In this document: piece by piece, positions 36,851 to 46,445 of the stretch | Layout: each line of letters begins with the position of its first letter | How positions within the stretch are numbered: the first letter of the stretch is position 1 | Origin: Hyunsoonleella ulvae | Lineage (GTDB): Bacteria > Bacteroidota > Bacteroidia > Flavobacteriales > Flavobacteriaceae | Direction of reading: 5' to 3' | Assembly: GCF_016827605.1 (NCBI RefSeq) | Contig: NZ_JAEPJQ010000002.1 | Span: 768,706-832,705, forward strand | Length of the DNA stretch: 64,000 bases | Translations under genes and position numbers: made by a program | Notes under the pieces: generated by a model | What the model saw: only the letters and a program-made list of their open reading frames with translations | Databases searched by the model: none | What the model was told of the DNA's origin: nothing

Positions 36851-37531
36851 TTATTTTAACTCCCAGTTTTCCCAAACAAACTCATATTGATAAGTTAGTT
36901 TGTGAGTTTTTGATAATTCTGTTTGAATACCCTGCATTCTTTCTCTGGCGTTGGGTATTATAAAATCATGAAATTGCACCTGAATATTCTTAAATATTCT
37001 TAGCATATTATTTTCTATCAAAGATTCTAGCACTTCGTATTCTCCCCCTTCAATATTAATCTTTATTAAATCCACCTTTTCTATTTTATTAATTTTAATA
37101 AACTCTGTGATGGATTTTAATTGTATTGATTCATATTTCTTGGATTTAATATATACAGAAGAAGCGTTGTTTGTTAGACTGATTTTTACATTTTCGTTTT
37201 TACCTGATAACCCAAATTGGTAGACATTAACTTTATCATTATTAGTAAATTTTTCAAGTATTACATCATAAAAGGCCTTTATAGGTTCAAAAATATAAAT
37301 AGTAGGCTGGTATTTAGTATAAATTATTTCAGCAAACTCTCCTTTATACCCTCCCAAATCAAAAACTACAGACTTATCATTTAAAGGATATTTTATTCTA
37401 AGAGTATTATCTCCATCTACTTTAAACCAAGGTTTACAGCGTTCCAACTGTATTTTATCTTGCTTCTTTTGATTTTCTATCCTTTTTCTAAATAGAATAT
37501 TTCTTAAATGCTTTTTTATTTTTTGTATCAT
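36851..37531 (-). CDS. FkbM family methyltransferase
   Basis: A 226-residue class I SAM-dependent methyltransferase. SVVFDLGGYKGEFAEIIY (about 54-71) is motif I, YIFEPIKAFYDVI (about 79-91) is motif II, and VDLIKINIEGGEYEVLESLI (about 152-171) is the FkbM signature. These enzymes methylate sugar hydroxyls in many surface-glycan loci, so a capping or decorating methyl group is likely. A 47-base gap separates it from the GT2 downstream. Confidence 0.88.
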   Translation of the reverse strand: MIQKIKKHLRNILFRKRIENQKKQDKIQLERCKPWFKVDGDNTLRIKYPLNDKSVVFDLGGYKGEFAEIIYTKYQPTIYIFEPIKAFYDVILEKFTNNDKVNVYQFGLSGKNENVKISLTNNASSVYIKSKKYESIQLKSITEFIKINKIEKVDLIKINIEGGEYEVLESLIENNMLRIFKNIQVQFHDFIIPNARERMQGIQTELSKTHKLTYQYEFVWENWELK

Positions 37532-37578
37532 ATCCTATTTAAAAATAGAGTCCATTGAATATTGAATATCTTTTAACA

Positions 37579-38376
37579 TTAATTTCCATAAAAAACTTTA
37601 TAAATCAAGGCACATGTTTTTTTAAATACATAATTATTCCTTAGCTTATAATATACTTTGTAGGTATAAGTTGACGATAGCTTTTCATATTCTATAAGCT
37701 TTTCATAATCACTAATAAATCGAGAAAAATTCTCCTCCAATACTTTATTACCTTCATTTGGCACGGTTTTACCTGAACTCACTCCATCTAAATAAAAATC
37801 AACTAAAGGTATATCTACATTTTTATATGAGCAATTATGCTTGAACAAAGCTAAAATATAAAACTTCCAATCTGATGCTATCTTAAAACTCTCATCATAA
37901 AATCCTACTATTTCAAATAAAGACTTTTTTATAAATGTTGAAGGGTGCGGTAATGTTTTGGCATACATATAAGAAAACGTCATTTCCTTAGGAGGAGACA
38001 CCAATCTAACTGTTTCTTTACCAATAAAATTAATATTAAATGAAATTAAATCCTCTTCAACAATAAAGGGAATAGCATCTGCTAAAGCGCTTTTAGAACT
38101 AAATACATCTCCACTATTTAAAAATAACACATACTCGTTATTAGCACTCCGTATACCTTTATTCATAGCATTGTATATACCATTATCTTTTTCTGACACC
38201 CAATACGAAATCTCATCCTTATAATTTAAAATTACATCTACACTAGAATCAGTAGACCCCCCATCGATTACAATAGTCTCGAAACTTGTATATGTTTGCG
38301 AATAAATACTTTTTAAAGTTCTAGCCAGTCCTTCTGAGTTATTGTAATTAATTGTTATGATTGATATTTTACCCAT
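37579..38376 (-). CDS. Glycosyltransferase family 2 (WcaE-like)
   Basis: A 265-residue GT-A enzyme with ISIITINYNNSEGLARTLKSIYSQT, VIDGGSTDSSVDVI (about 36-49), WVSEKDNGIYNAMNKGI and VLFLNSGDVFSSK (about 83-95). The NSGD in place of DxD is typical of colanic-acid-type transferases such as WcaA/WcaE. Specificity is unknown. Confidence 0.88.
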   Translation of the reverse strand: MGKISIITINYNNSEGLARTLKSIYSQTYTSFETIVIDGGSTDSSVDVILNYKDEISYWVSEKDNGIYNAMNKGIRSANNEYVLFLNSGDVFSSKSALADAIPFIVEEDLISFNINFIGKETVRLVSPPKEMTFSYMYAKTLPHPSTFIKKSLFEIVGFYDESFKIASDWKFYILALFKHNCSYKNVDIPLVDFYLDGVSSGKTVPNEGNKVLEENFSRFISDYEKLIEYEKLSSTYTYKVYYKLRNNYVFKKTCALIYKVFYGN

Positions 38377-38404
38377 TAAACGAATTTAAAATATTATGAC
38401 TTAT

Positions 38405-39361
38405 TCAATCTTTAGTTAACTGGTTTTTTATGTGCTTTATTTTTTTCTTTATTTTATGGTTGACTGAGTTGTTTATATTAAGTTTTAATGTGATTTGTTT
38501 CTTATTCTTTTTTAACTCCATCTTTTCTAGAACATTAACTATCCATGGGAAAAATTGGTGTTTATTTAACGCATTTAGTTTTTCTAAACTGATGGCTTTT
38601 TTAGATGATTCATAGATATTACTATCTATAGCTTTTTCTATTACTTTTATTGTTTTTTGAAAATCATTAATATCAATTCTAATAAAACTTTTTTCATTAA
38701 CATATTCTTCTAGATTAGGGCATCCATAATAAAAAGGAAATGTTTGAGACAACATACAATCAAAAAATTTCTCGGTAACCCAATCTTCACAAAAATCATT
38801 TTCTATTGCAATAGTATATTTATAATCAGCCAAAACATCCCATTTATCAGTAAAGTCATTAATACCTCTACCAAACAGATCTATTTTATCTCCAAAATAT
38901 TCTTTAAGATTCATTACAAAATCTAAACGTTTTCTATGACCTTCAGTAAAAGCCTTATTTGAAGTAATAACCGAAATCAGTTTATCTTTTTTAACTGAAG
39001 TCATCCCTAATAGTTGTTCATAAGATCTATTCACAAACCATGGGTTTGCATTATGAGTGTAAACAATATTCTGGTGCTTTAACTCTCTTTGAACCGTAAG
39101 TATTGTTCCAAATTGGTTTAAGAAACGTTTGGTAAATTTAGGGCTTGTACTATAGCATTCGGCTGGTATAAAAATGATATTCTCTTTGGGACATTTTACT
39201 GTTTCAGGCTTTAAATTATAATCAGAATAAATAACCCAAAAATCACACTCTTGTAAATTATCATCTATAATAAATTTATAATTTCCCCAAATTTGAGAGT
39301 TTTTTGGTGTTTGTCTAAATATTGGCCAATCGTAATTAAACGTAAGTTTTACAATTTTCAT
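38405..39361 (-). CDS. GT10 family (alpha-1,3/4-fucosyltransferase-type) glycosyltransferase
   Basis: A 318-residue enzyme and the second GT10 of the locus. The core reads DYKYTIAIENDFCEDWVTEKFFDCMLSQTFPFYYGCPNLEEY (about 171-212), with the conserved TEK. It is more divergent from the GT10 at 29353 than a recent duplicate would be, so the two probably make different linkages. The C-terminus is lysine-rich and may help membrane association. A GDP-colitose donor is possible, as for the other two fucosyltransferase-family proteins. Confidence 0.88.
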   Translation of the reverse strand: MKIVKLTFNYDWPIFRQTPKNSQIWGNYKFIIDDNLQECDFWVIYSDYNLKPETVKCPKENIIFIPAECYSTSPKFTKRFLNQFGTILTVQRELKHQNIVYTHNANPWFVNRSYEQLLGMTSVKKDKLISVITSNKAFTEGHRKRLDFVMNLKEYFGDKIDLFGRGINDFTDKWDVLADYKYTIAIENDFCEDWVTEKFFDCMLSQTFPFYYGCPNLEEYVNEKSFIRIDINDFQKTIKVIEKAIDSNIYESSKKAISLEKLNALNKHQFFPWIVNVLEKMELKKNKKQITLKLNINNSVNHKIKKKIKHIKNQLTKD

Positions 39362-39369
39362 ATAAGTAA

Positions 39370-40401
39370 TTAATAATCTACAAAGTCATTAGCCTGTTTT
39401 TTACTTAATCCTTTATATCTGAATATTAGCTTTTTAAGTTTTTTAGACATAAAAAGCTTCTTGAAGATTTTCTCTGATATATAGTATAATATAATACTAG
39501 ATTTTAACCTTTTAAAACTTGAAAAATCATTAAACAACTTATCTTGCTCGTAAAGCTTATCAAATTCTTCCTGTATCCACGCTTCTTGCTTATTCCCTAA
39601 ATGGTATGCAAAGTTATCATACGTAGCTAGTCTATAGCCTCCTGCTTTAAGCACAGGTAGATCTAAGTACAAAAATTCACTATCTCCACCTAACTTATAT
39701 GCACTACTAGCTTTTGGTATTTTACTCAAGCTTTCCCGTTTATATGTTCCAACAAAATGAGCACTCCCTACAACTGCAAGAAGCCCATTCTTCGCCTTTA
39801 ACGTACATGTTACATCTTTATACCTTTCATGTAATAGCGTCCAACCAATACTTTGAACAAATTTAGTAAGTGCTTCGGGAGATTTTACGGGTCTGAAAGC
39901 CAGTTTTTTTGAAAAAAAGTACCTCAACCAAATGTTACTTGTTAGGCGTAGTTGTGTTCTAAACATAGGTGCTGGACTTACCATACCTGCATTAGGAAAG
40001 GCTTTAAACACCTTAATTATTTCCTCTTCCCAATTATTAAGAAACAAAACATCCGCATCGGTAATGGTTACTAACCTTTCTTCTACAGTCCTTAATGCTT
40101 TTAATATACTATTTAGCTTACCTATTGTCTCTTTTTCAATAATTAATTCATGGATATAACCTTTCTCATACAGTTTAAATAATTTTTTATTGACCTCCTC
40201 TGAAGTTCCGTTAGAGATAACTGATATTTTTAGTGAAGAAATTGCAGTTTTTTGTACTGATATTAAACACATTTTAAATATCTCAAAAGCATCTTTATAA
40301 TACCCCTCTTCTTTTGGTATATATAACGGAATTATTACCCTATGACTACAAGGTCTTAATTCAAGTTTTTCATCTCTTACTATGTTTCTACCTTCCCTCA
40401 T
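39370..40401 (-). CDS. Glycosyltransferase (GT2/GT-A type)
   Basis: A 343-residue GT-A enzyme. The N-terminal HRVIIPLYIPKEEGYYKDAFEIF and the acidic motif LVTITDADVLFLNNWEEE (about 111-128, DAD) support the fold. A later KLGGDSEFLYLDLPVLKAGGY segment resembles the catalytic acidic region. A hydrophobic patch near residues 300-315 may bind the membrane. Family placement below GT-A level is uncertain. Confidence 0.75.
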   Translation of the reverse strand: MREGRNIVRDEKLELRPCSHRVIIPLYIPKEEGYYKDAFEIFKMCLISVQKTAISSLKISVISNGTSEEVNKKLFKLYEKGYIHELIIEKETIGKLNSILKALRTVEERLVTITDADVLFLNNWEEEIIKVFKAFPNAGMVSPAPMFRTQLRLTSNIWLRYFFSKKLAFRPVKSPEALTKFVQSIGWTLLHERYKDVTCTLKAKNGLLAVVGSAHFVGTYKRESLSKIPKASSAYKLGGDSEFLYLDLPVLKAGGYRLATYDNFAYHLGNKQEAWIQEEFDKLYEQDKLFNDFSSFKRLKSSIILYYISEKIFKKLFMSKKLKKLIFRYKGLSKKQANDFVDY

Positions 40402-40402
40402 T

Positions 40403-41209
40403 TTAAAAAGGACAAACCTCTAGAAGCCCATTTTGCCTTAGTTTAATTATATTAGAATCTGGAAGGGTAATATCTGTATATTTATCTAAAAGCCTTTGTA
40501 ATACTTCTATAGATAGTTCCTTGGGCTCTATATATAATTCCTTTTGAAAATTAATATCCATCGATTCAAAATAATCATAAAACTTTACATTATCTCCAGA
40601 AAGTTTGCTTGAAAATTTAACCCACAACGCAGGTATTTTATATGCATGCGGAACAATCACGCCATGTAACGAAGACGAAACTATAGCCTCACACTCTAAA
40701 ATTTCTTTAGTTGTAACCTCAATATCATCTGTTATTAAATTAATGACTTTGATATGCTTATTCTGAGCTAGAGCTTCGTAAACATTTTGGTAATCTATAT
40801 AATGCGGTATTACTCCAATTTTGAATTTTTTTTCAATACTTGTATTATAAAATTTTGGTAGTAGTATAGCAGGATCTCCATAAATCTCAGGACATTTATA
40901 CCCTAAATCAGATATGCGTTTTCTGGTTTTTGGACCTCTGACCGCAAGAAATTTTGCAGCTCTTATGCTTTCATTTTTTTTTATAATTCCACTTCCCCAA
41001 ACTATGGATTTATTGGAGGCAGCGGTTATAATACTTCCAATAGCTAAAAAGTTTTTAAAAAAATACTTTTGAATACCTATTTTAGGATGTGCAAGAGATA
41101 AAACTTTTTTATTAGATATTTTTTCCACTAAATATTTTGACAATAAATCTCCGTAATTCTGTTTACCATCAGCCCTATTTTCTTGCCACCAATATAACCT
41201 AATTGCCAT
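40403..41209 (-). CDS. Polysaccharide pyruvyl transferase family protein
   Basis: A 268-residue protein matching the polysaccharide pyruvyltransferase family, which either adds pyruvate ketals from phosphoenolpyruvate to sugars or acts as a GT-B-like transferase. Visible features are NYGDLLSKYLVEKI near the start, SIVWGSGIIKK (about 68-78), FLAVRGPKTRKRISDLG (about 87-103), YGDPAILLPK and a late VSSSLHGVIVPHAYKIPALW (about 176-195), the family's conserved SxHG motif. A pyruvyl group would add negative charge to the glycan. Confidence 0.88.
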   Translation of the reverse strand: MAIRLYWWQENRADGKQNYGDLLSKYLVEKISNKKVLSLAHPKIGIQKYFFKNFLAIGSIITAASNKSIVWGSGIIKKNESIRAAKFLAVRGPKTRKRISDLGYKCPEIYGDPAILLPKFYNTSIEKKFKIGVIPHYIDYQNVYEALAQNKHIKVINLITDDIEVTTKEILECEAIVSSSLHGVIVPHAYKIPALWVKFSSKLSGDNVKFYDYFESMDINFQKELYIEPKELSIEVLQRLLDKYTDITLPDSNIIKLRQNGLLEVCPF

Positions 41210-41786
41210 CAGAAATAGTATTATCCTTGAAAAAAAATGCTTTGTTATTTTTTATTTCTGACTCACTCCACGTCCACCATTCAGATTCTAACATTTTTTT
41301 TACTGTAGCTTCATCAAAACGCATTTTTATTTTTTTTGCTGGCACTCCCGCTATGATGGTATAAGGTGGAATGGATTTAGTTACCACACTACCTGCTCCT
41401 ATAACACAACCATGCCCTATTGTAACATCAGGCAATATAACAACATTGTCTCCAATCCATACATCACTACCTATATAAATAGCTTCTTCTGCTTTTTTTG
41501 TCTTTTTAGGTAATGTTTTAAAATATGATGTATAAAATGAATATTGTAGAGCAGCAAATTCTATTGGATGATTGTTAAGTATTAATTTAACATCTTTACC
41601 TATAGCACAATAAGAACCGATCACAACTTTTCTACCTCTACCTCTTATATTAAAATTACCGTTATGGTATGATTTATTACCCACCTCAACATAACTATTA
41701 TTTACGAGTAAAACAGGTGTTTTCTCTTCTAATAGTTTTTCAATTAGATGCTTTAACCAAGATTTTATGTTTCTTTTAATTCCCAT
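41199..41786 (-). CDS. Hexapeptide-repeat (left-handed beta-helix) O-acetyltransferase
   Basis: A 195-residue CatB/LbH-type acetyltransferase using acetyl-CoA. The coil repeats run at about residues 50-150 (VVIGSYCAIGKDVKLILNN, IYIGSDVWIGDNVVILPDV, IGHGCVIGAGSVVTKSI), ending in the typical YTIIAGVPAKKIKMRF. It would acetylate a sugar in the cytoplasm, before export. It overlaps wzt by 22 bases and the pyruvyltransferase gene by 11. Confidence 0.9.
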   Translation of the reverse strand: MGIKRNIKSWLKHLIEKLLEEKTPVLLVNNSYVEVGNKSYHNGNFNIRGRGRKVVIGSYCAIGKDVKLILNNHPIEFAALQYSFYTSYFKTLPKKTKKAEEAIYIGSDVWIGDNVVILPDVTIGHGCVIGAGSVVTKSIPPYTIIAGVPAKKIKMRFDEATVKKMLESEWWTWSESEIKNNKAFFFKDNTISDGN

Positions 41787-43039
41787 TTTGCATTTGAAAA
41801 AACAGCCATATTTCCTCCGGGTACTTTACCAGTTTTATATACATCATTAGCTGTAACATCGAATGTTATGCACTGTTCTTTAATTTCTAGTGTATTATTA
41901 TTCTCTGCCAAAGCTAAAGTTAAAAAATAATGATTAGGGGTAAGCTTTAAATCTTCAATTATTGCCCTAAACACGAAACTTTTATTAGCTATAAAATTTA
42001 TATCAGTCATTTCGTGTGATCTTATTGCACAAATATTTATTCCTTTTGAAGAAGAGACAATTATACTTGCCTTAATTCGGTTAATTGGGATTGCGGCCTT
42101 AACATGTATTTCAACAATAATTTTATCTCCCATCAAAAAACTTCCCGTAACCGTATTTCTATCATTTTTAAGAACCACTTTAGATATTTGTGTATTTTTT
42201 GCATTAGCATCAAACAACTTAACCCCCTGAGTATTTTCAGAATCACCACCTAAATTCAAATAATGGTCAATAGCAGTATTTTGATTTCCTTCAAAATCAA
42301 TCACACCATTATTTAGTACCAAAACTCTTGTGCACAAACTTTTTACAGCTGCCATGTTATGACTAACAAATAAAACGGTTCTTCCTTCACTTATAGATAT
42401 ATCCTGCATTTTCCCAACTGCTTTTTTTTGGAATTCTACATCTCCAACCGCTAATACTTCATCTATAACTAAAATCTCAGGTTCTAAAAATGCAGCCACA
42501 GCAAAAGCTAGTCTAACAGTCATTCCAGAACTATATCGTTTTACCGGTGTGTCTATATAACGTTGACAGCCTGAAAATTCTATAATTTCATCTATTTTAG
42601 AGCTTATTTCTTTTTTTGTCATTCCTAAAATAGCCCCATTTAGGTAAATGTTTTCACGTCCTGTCATTTCTCCATGAAACCCTGTACCTACTTCTAATAA
42701 TGAAGCTATTCTTCCCTTAGTTTTTATTACCCCTGTTGTAGGTCCTGTTACCTTGGAGAGTATTTTTAAAAGTGTAGATTTACCTGCACCATTTTTGCCT
42801 ATAATACCTAAAACTTCTCCTTTTTTAACTTCAAAATTTATATCTTGTAAAGCCCATACATATTGAGAATTACCTTTAGTACTTCTATCATTAAGTTCTC
42901 CTACTTTTAAATACGGGTCTTGTTTTCCTCGTATTTTATGCCACCATCTATTTAAGTCATGACTTATTGTACCTGTACCAACTAAACCTAATCGATACTG
43001 CTTAGAAACATTTTCAACTTTCAATATAACATCCTTCAT
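41765..43039 (-). CDS. wzt: Polysaccharide ABC exporter ATP-binding protein, Wzt-type with C-terminal domain
   Basis: The ATPase of a capsule/O-antigen exporter, 424 residues. The nucleotide-binding domain has Walker A (IGKNGAGKST, about 82-91), signature YSSGMT (about 168-173) and Walker B ILVIDEVLAVGD (about 187-198). The region after about residue 285 is a beta-rich extension like the Wzt C-terminal domain, which in E. coli O8/O9a recognises the finished chain end. That fits export of a chain built in the cytoplasm, possibly with a terminal cap such as methyl. The partner permease gene is 2 bases upstream. Confidence 0.93.
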   Translation of the reverse strand: MKDVILKVENVSKQYRLGLVGTGTISHDLNRWWHKIRGKQDPYLKVGELNDRSTKGNSQYVWALQDINFEVKKGEVLGIIGKNGAGKSTLLKILSKVTGPTTGVIKTKGRIASLLEVGTGFHGEMTGRENIYLNGAILGMTKKEISSKIDEIIEFSGCQRYIDTPVKRYSSGMTVRLAFAVAAFLEPEILVIDEVLAVGDVEFQKKAVGKMQDISISEGRTVLFVSHNMAAVKSLCTRVLVLNNGVIDFEGNQNTAIDHYLNLGGDSENTQGVKLFDANAKNTQISKVVLKNDRNTVTGSFLMGDKIIVEIHVKAAIPINRIKASIIVSSSKGINICAIRSHEMTDINFIANKSFVFRAIIEDLKLTPNHYFLTLALAENNNTLEIKEQCITFDVTANDVYKTGKVPGGNMAVFSNAKWELKET

Positions 43040-43041
43040 AT

Positions 43042-43938
43042 TTACACTGTGTCAATAAAGCTTTTTTCTGTCTTATTAAAAATAATCAATCCTAGAAGTA
43101 CTATAAAAATTGTAACTATCAATGTAAATACTATACTCCATAACGAAAAAGTACCTTGCGAAAAAAATATATATCTAAACGTTTCTACAACATTAGCTAG
43201 AGGGTTGTGTTGAATTATAGGGTTTATAAAACCTGCTACTTTAGGAAAACTGTTTTGAATTTTCTCTGTGGCAACATCAATTGGATACATAACAGCAGAA
43301 ATGTACATTAAAAGTTGCACACCAAATCCTACCAAGAAGGTAAGATCTCTATATTTTGTAGTCATGGATGATATAATCATACCTAAACCCAACCCCAATA
43401 ATCCCATAACAATTACTAAAATTGGGAATAGAATTAAAGTATTAACATCTAAGTTTCCTGCTTTTCCATTAATTGCAAAAAACATGTAAAACCCTAGAAA
43501 GATAAAACACTGTATTGCAAATTTTAATAGAGCAGAAAGTACAACTGTCATAGGCATTATAACTCTTGGAAAATATACCTTACTGAATATATTTTGATTT
43601 TTCTTAAAAGCATCACTTGTACCTTTCAAACATTCTGAGAAATAATTCCATATTGTTACACCTGCTAAATTAAATATAAATGGATGTATGGCAGTCCCAA
43701 CATCAATATTAGCAATGCCGTTAAAAATAATTGTGAATATAACCGAAGTTATTAATGGTTGTACTAGATACCATAGCGGTCCTAAGATTGTTTGTTTGTA
43801 TAATGTAATAACATCTCTTTTTACAAACAGAAATAGTAAATCTCTGTACCTCCATATTTCCTTAAAATTAAAATCTATAAATTTACCTTTTGGGGAAATT
43901 GTATATAACCACTCTGTTTTTGAGGTTTTGCTATCCAA
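43042..43938 (-). CDS. wzm: Polysaccharide ABC exporter permease, Wzm-type (ABC-2)
   Basis: A 298-residue ABC-2 permease with six hydrophobic segments. The N-terminal cytoplasmic amphipathic part (KEIWRYRDLLFLFVKRDVITLYKQTILGPLW, about 26-56) is a family hallmark. It forms the membrane channel with Wzt and would move undecaprenyl-linked glycan to the periplasm. The reading frame has no ATG near its start and an in-frame stop just upstream, so the start is TTG at 43938. A 32-base gap separates it from the wzc-type gene. Confidence 0.92.
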   Translation of the reverse strand: MDSKTSKTEWLYTISPKGKFIDFNFKEIWRYRDLLFLFVKRDVITLYKQTILGPLWYLVQPLITSVIFTIIFNGIANIDVGTAIHPFIFNLAGVTIWNYFSECLKGTSDAFKKNQNIFSKVYFPRVIMPMTVVLSALLKFAIQCFIFLGFYMFFAINGKAGNLDVNTLILFPILVIVMGLLGLGLGMIISSMTTKYRDLTFLVGFGVQLLMYISAVMYPIDVATEKIQNSFPKVAGFINPIIQHNPLANVVETFRYIFFSQGTFSLWSIVFTLIVTIFIVLLGLIIFNKTEKSFIDTV

Positions 43939-43970
43939 AGTTTAACTTTTATATTTTTTTATCAGTTGTT

Positions 43971-46436
43971 TTACTTGAATGGATTTAACAATGAAATAAC
44001 TTTATCTAGGAAAGTAGAGTTTTGTTTTTCGGTTTCATGATATCCATTAGTATAATTCCCATAACCATAACCGTAGCCATAACCGTAGCCATAGCCGTAA
44101 CCGTACCTCCCTTTTTTATCAAAACCATTATACAATAAGCTAATATTTTTTATTTCTCCTTTCTTATACTTATCATTTATAAGACTCAACATTTCTTTCT
44201 TGGTGTAATCTTGACGTATAACGTATAGTGAAGCATCAGCATACTCAATAAGTTCGATTGCATCAGCTACTAAGCCAACCGGAGGTGTATCTAAGACAAT
44301 ATAATCGTATCGCTCCTTGAGGCTATCCATTAATATTTTCATTCTTTTATTAATCAAGAGCTCAGCTGGGTTTGGTGGGATTGGGCCAGAAGTAATTACA
44401 TCAAGGTTATCTACCATGGTTTTTTGCGTTACTTCATTTAGAGTTTTCTGACCAATTAAGTAGTTTACAGCACCGATGTCATTCTCTATATTAAAATCTC
44501 CAAAAATTTTAGGTTTTCGTAAATCAAGTCCAACTAATATTGTCTTCTTTCCACTTAAAGCAAAAACAGTAGCTATATTTATTGAACAAAATGTTTTTCC
44601 CTCACCACTTACCGATGAAGTTACCATTACTGTTTTTGTACTATCATCAATATCATGTTGTTTATACATATACTGTAAACTAGACCTTATAGCTCTAAAC
44701 GCTTCTGCTACAGCAGATTTAGATTTTCTATGAACAGCTAAATTGTTATCTAAATTATTTTTTCCTATTATCCCAAGTATCGGAATATTTGTAAGGTTTT
44801 CTAAGTTTTGAGGGTTATGGATCCTAGTATCAAATAATGTTACTAAAAGTGTCAATAGCAAAGGAGGTAACAACCCTCCTAGTATAGCAAAAATATACCT
44901 AGAACTTAACTTTAAATCAATAGGTCTAGCACCTGTATTTTTTGCAGAATCTATCCATATAATATCAGATACAGTTGCTGCCTTTATAATATCTGCTTCT
45001 CCTCTTTTGGATAAAAACAAATTATATGTTTTCTCATTTAACAAATACTGACGTTGAATATCAAGTAAATTCTGTTGATCCTTTGGTAATTTGCTAAATT
45101 GAGCTTTCTCTTTTGATATTTTAGTATTCAAAACATTTAACTCCCTGTCTAAACCAGCTGTAGACGATTTAATATTCTCAAGAAGCACCTGTTTAAAACC
45201 ATTAATTTGTAAATCAAGTTCATCAAAAATAGAAGCACCTGGTTTAACTGTTGACTCGTATTTTGCTTTCTGAACTGATAGCTCATTAATTTTTGAGATA
45301 TTAGTCAGAATATTTGAATCATCTATTCCTGCTACTGAAGGCGCAGGAAGATTTGTAAAAGACTTACTGGTCTCTAAATAAGTTTTTAAACTTGTGTAAT
45401 ATGTCTTTTTACGATTAATACCATCTCTCTGTAACTCCAAGTCTGATAACTTTTGAGTTAGCAATTCACTTTCTTGGTCCAGATTATAGACACCTATTTT
45501 AGACCTATAATTATTTAAAGCATTTGAATTTCCAATCAATGAATCTTTTACTCTACTTAACTGACCATCAATAAAACTAATAGTATTAGTAACAAACTGA
45601 TTTTTCCTTTCAAGTTGTTCTTTTGTTAGCACTCTTACCGTTTCATTTAAATAATCTTCAATCTTCTTGGTGTTATTGTCTACCATGCTCAAGTTTATAA
45701 TTGAAGAATTCCTTGGATTATTAATAGCAAGCTTCCCCCTGTAAGTAGCAACAACAACATCGAATGACACAAGTTTTATATAATAAGTATCGCCAGGATT
45801 TACTGTACGTTCCTTAGCAAAAACGATTTGTCCTGTGAAATAAGGTAAATTAATAAACTCTCCAATTGCATGTGTAGTAATCGATTTCCCTAGAGGAACT
45901 TCTATAGGTTTTATTGCTTTTGAACTATATTTTTGAGTTAAAATTGAATTGGTTTCAAAATTAAATTCTAAATCGAATTGGTTATTTTGCTTAAAGCTTA
46001 TTTTGATAGGAGAATTGATTACTTGGTATATCGTAGTATCAATATCAAATCTAAAGGGAGCATCCTTGTAGATATCATCCTTACGAAAACGAGACTCTTT
46101 TAAATAGGTTACATAAAATTGTAAATTATCAACTATTTCTTCATGGAGGCTTCTCGACTGAAGTGTGTTAATAATTGTTTGAACTTTACCAGAAATGCCT
46201 CCGTAATTAAAGGTTAAACTTGTATTTGAAGAAAATAAAGGGTTTTTATCCTCTTCTATAGAAATTTTTGTGCTTAACCTATAAGATTGCTGCTTACGAA
46301 TATTTTGTTGGTAAACTATAAAAACTCCAATACCAACACACAAAATAAATAACTTCCAATAACTAAGGGTTTTAAATAGAAATGCCTTAATATCGAATGT
46401 TGGGCTGGAATCTATAATATCAAATTCATCACTCAT
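43971..46436 (-). CDS. wzc: Polysaccharide co-polymerase with tyrosine autokinase domain (Wzc-type)
   Basis: An inner-membrane protein of 821 residues that regulates polymer length and export. The N-terminal Wzz-like part has a membrane helix at about 29-46, a long periplasmic coiled-coil region (about 250-460) and a second helix at about 512-532. The C-terminal BY-kinase has Walker A VSGEGKT (about 603-609), Walker A' ILVGLDLRKPK (about 634-644) and Walker B YIVLDTPPVGLVAD (about 705-718). The tail has eight Tyr-Gly repeats at residues 778-793, a dense autophosphorylation cluster. Wzc normally works with Wzx/Wzy systems, so its pairing with an ABC exporter is notable. Confidence 0.94.
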   Translation of the reverse strand: MSDEFDIIDSSPTFDIKAFLFKTLSYWKLFILCVGIGVFIVYQQNIRKQQSYRLSTKISIEEDKNPLFSSNTSLTFNYGGISGKVQTIINTLQSRSLHEEIVDNLQFYVTYLKESRFRKDDIYKDAPFRFDIDTTIYQVINSPIKISFKQNNQFDLEFNFETNSILTQKYSSKAIKPIEVPLGKSITTHAIGEFINLPYFTGQIVFAKERTVNPGDTYYIKLVSFDVVVATYRGKLAINNPRNSSIINLSMVDNNTKKIEDYLNETVRVLTKEQLERKNQFVTNTISFIDGQLSRVKDSLIGNSNALNNYRSKIGVYNLDQESELLTQKLSDLELQRDGINRKKTYYTSLKTYLETSKSFTNLPAPSVAGIDDSNILTNISKINELSVQKAKYESTVKPGASIFDELDLQINGFKQVLLENIKSSTAGLDRELNVLNTKISKEKAQFSKLPKDQQNLLDIQRQYLLNEKTYNLFLSKRGEADIIKAATVSDIIWIDSAKNTGARPIDLKLSSRYIFAILGGLLPPLLLTLLVTLFDTRIHNPQNLENLTNIPILGIIGKNNLDNNLAVHRKSKSAVAEAFRAIRSSLQYMYKQHDIDDSTKTVMVTSSVSGEGKTFCSINIATVFALSGKKTILVGLDLRKPKIFGDFNIENDIGAVNYLIGQKTLNEVTQKTMVDNLDVITSGPIPPNPAELLINKRMKILMDSLKERYDYIVLDTPPVGLVADAIELIEYADASLYVIRQDYTKKEMLSLINDKYKKGEIKNISLLYNGFDKKGRYGYGYGYGYGYGYGYGNYTNGYHETEKQNSTFLDKVISLLNPFK
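44058..44105 (-). repeat. Hexanucleotide repeat encoding (Tyr-Gly)8 in the Wzc tail
   Basis: Sixteen codons alternate Tyr (TAC/TAT) and Gly (GGT/GGC/GGG) on the minus strand. Units of 6 bases keep the frame, so slippage would change the number of phosphorylatable tyrosines without breaking the gene. Confidence 0.9.
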
Positions 46437-46445
46437 ATTAAGGTA

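Noticed and set aside
44058..44105. A CRISPR-like or minisatellite array
   Set aside because: The repeat is a 6-base coding tract without spacers; it encodes Tyr-Gly in the Wzc tail.
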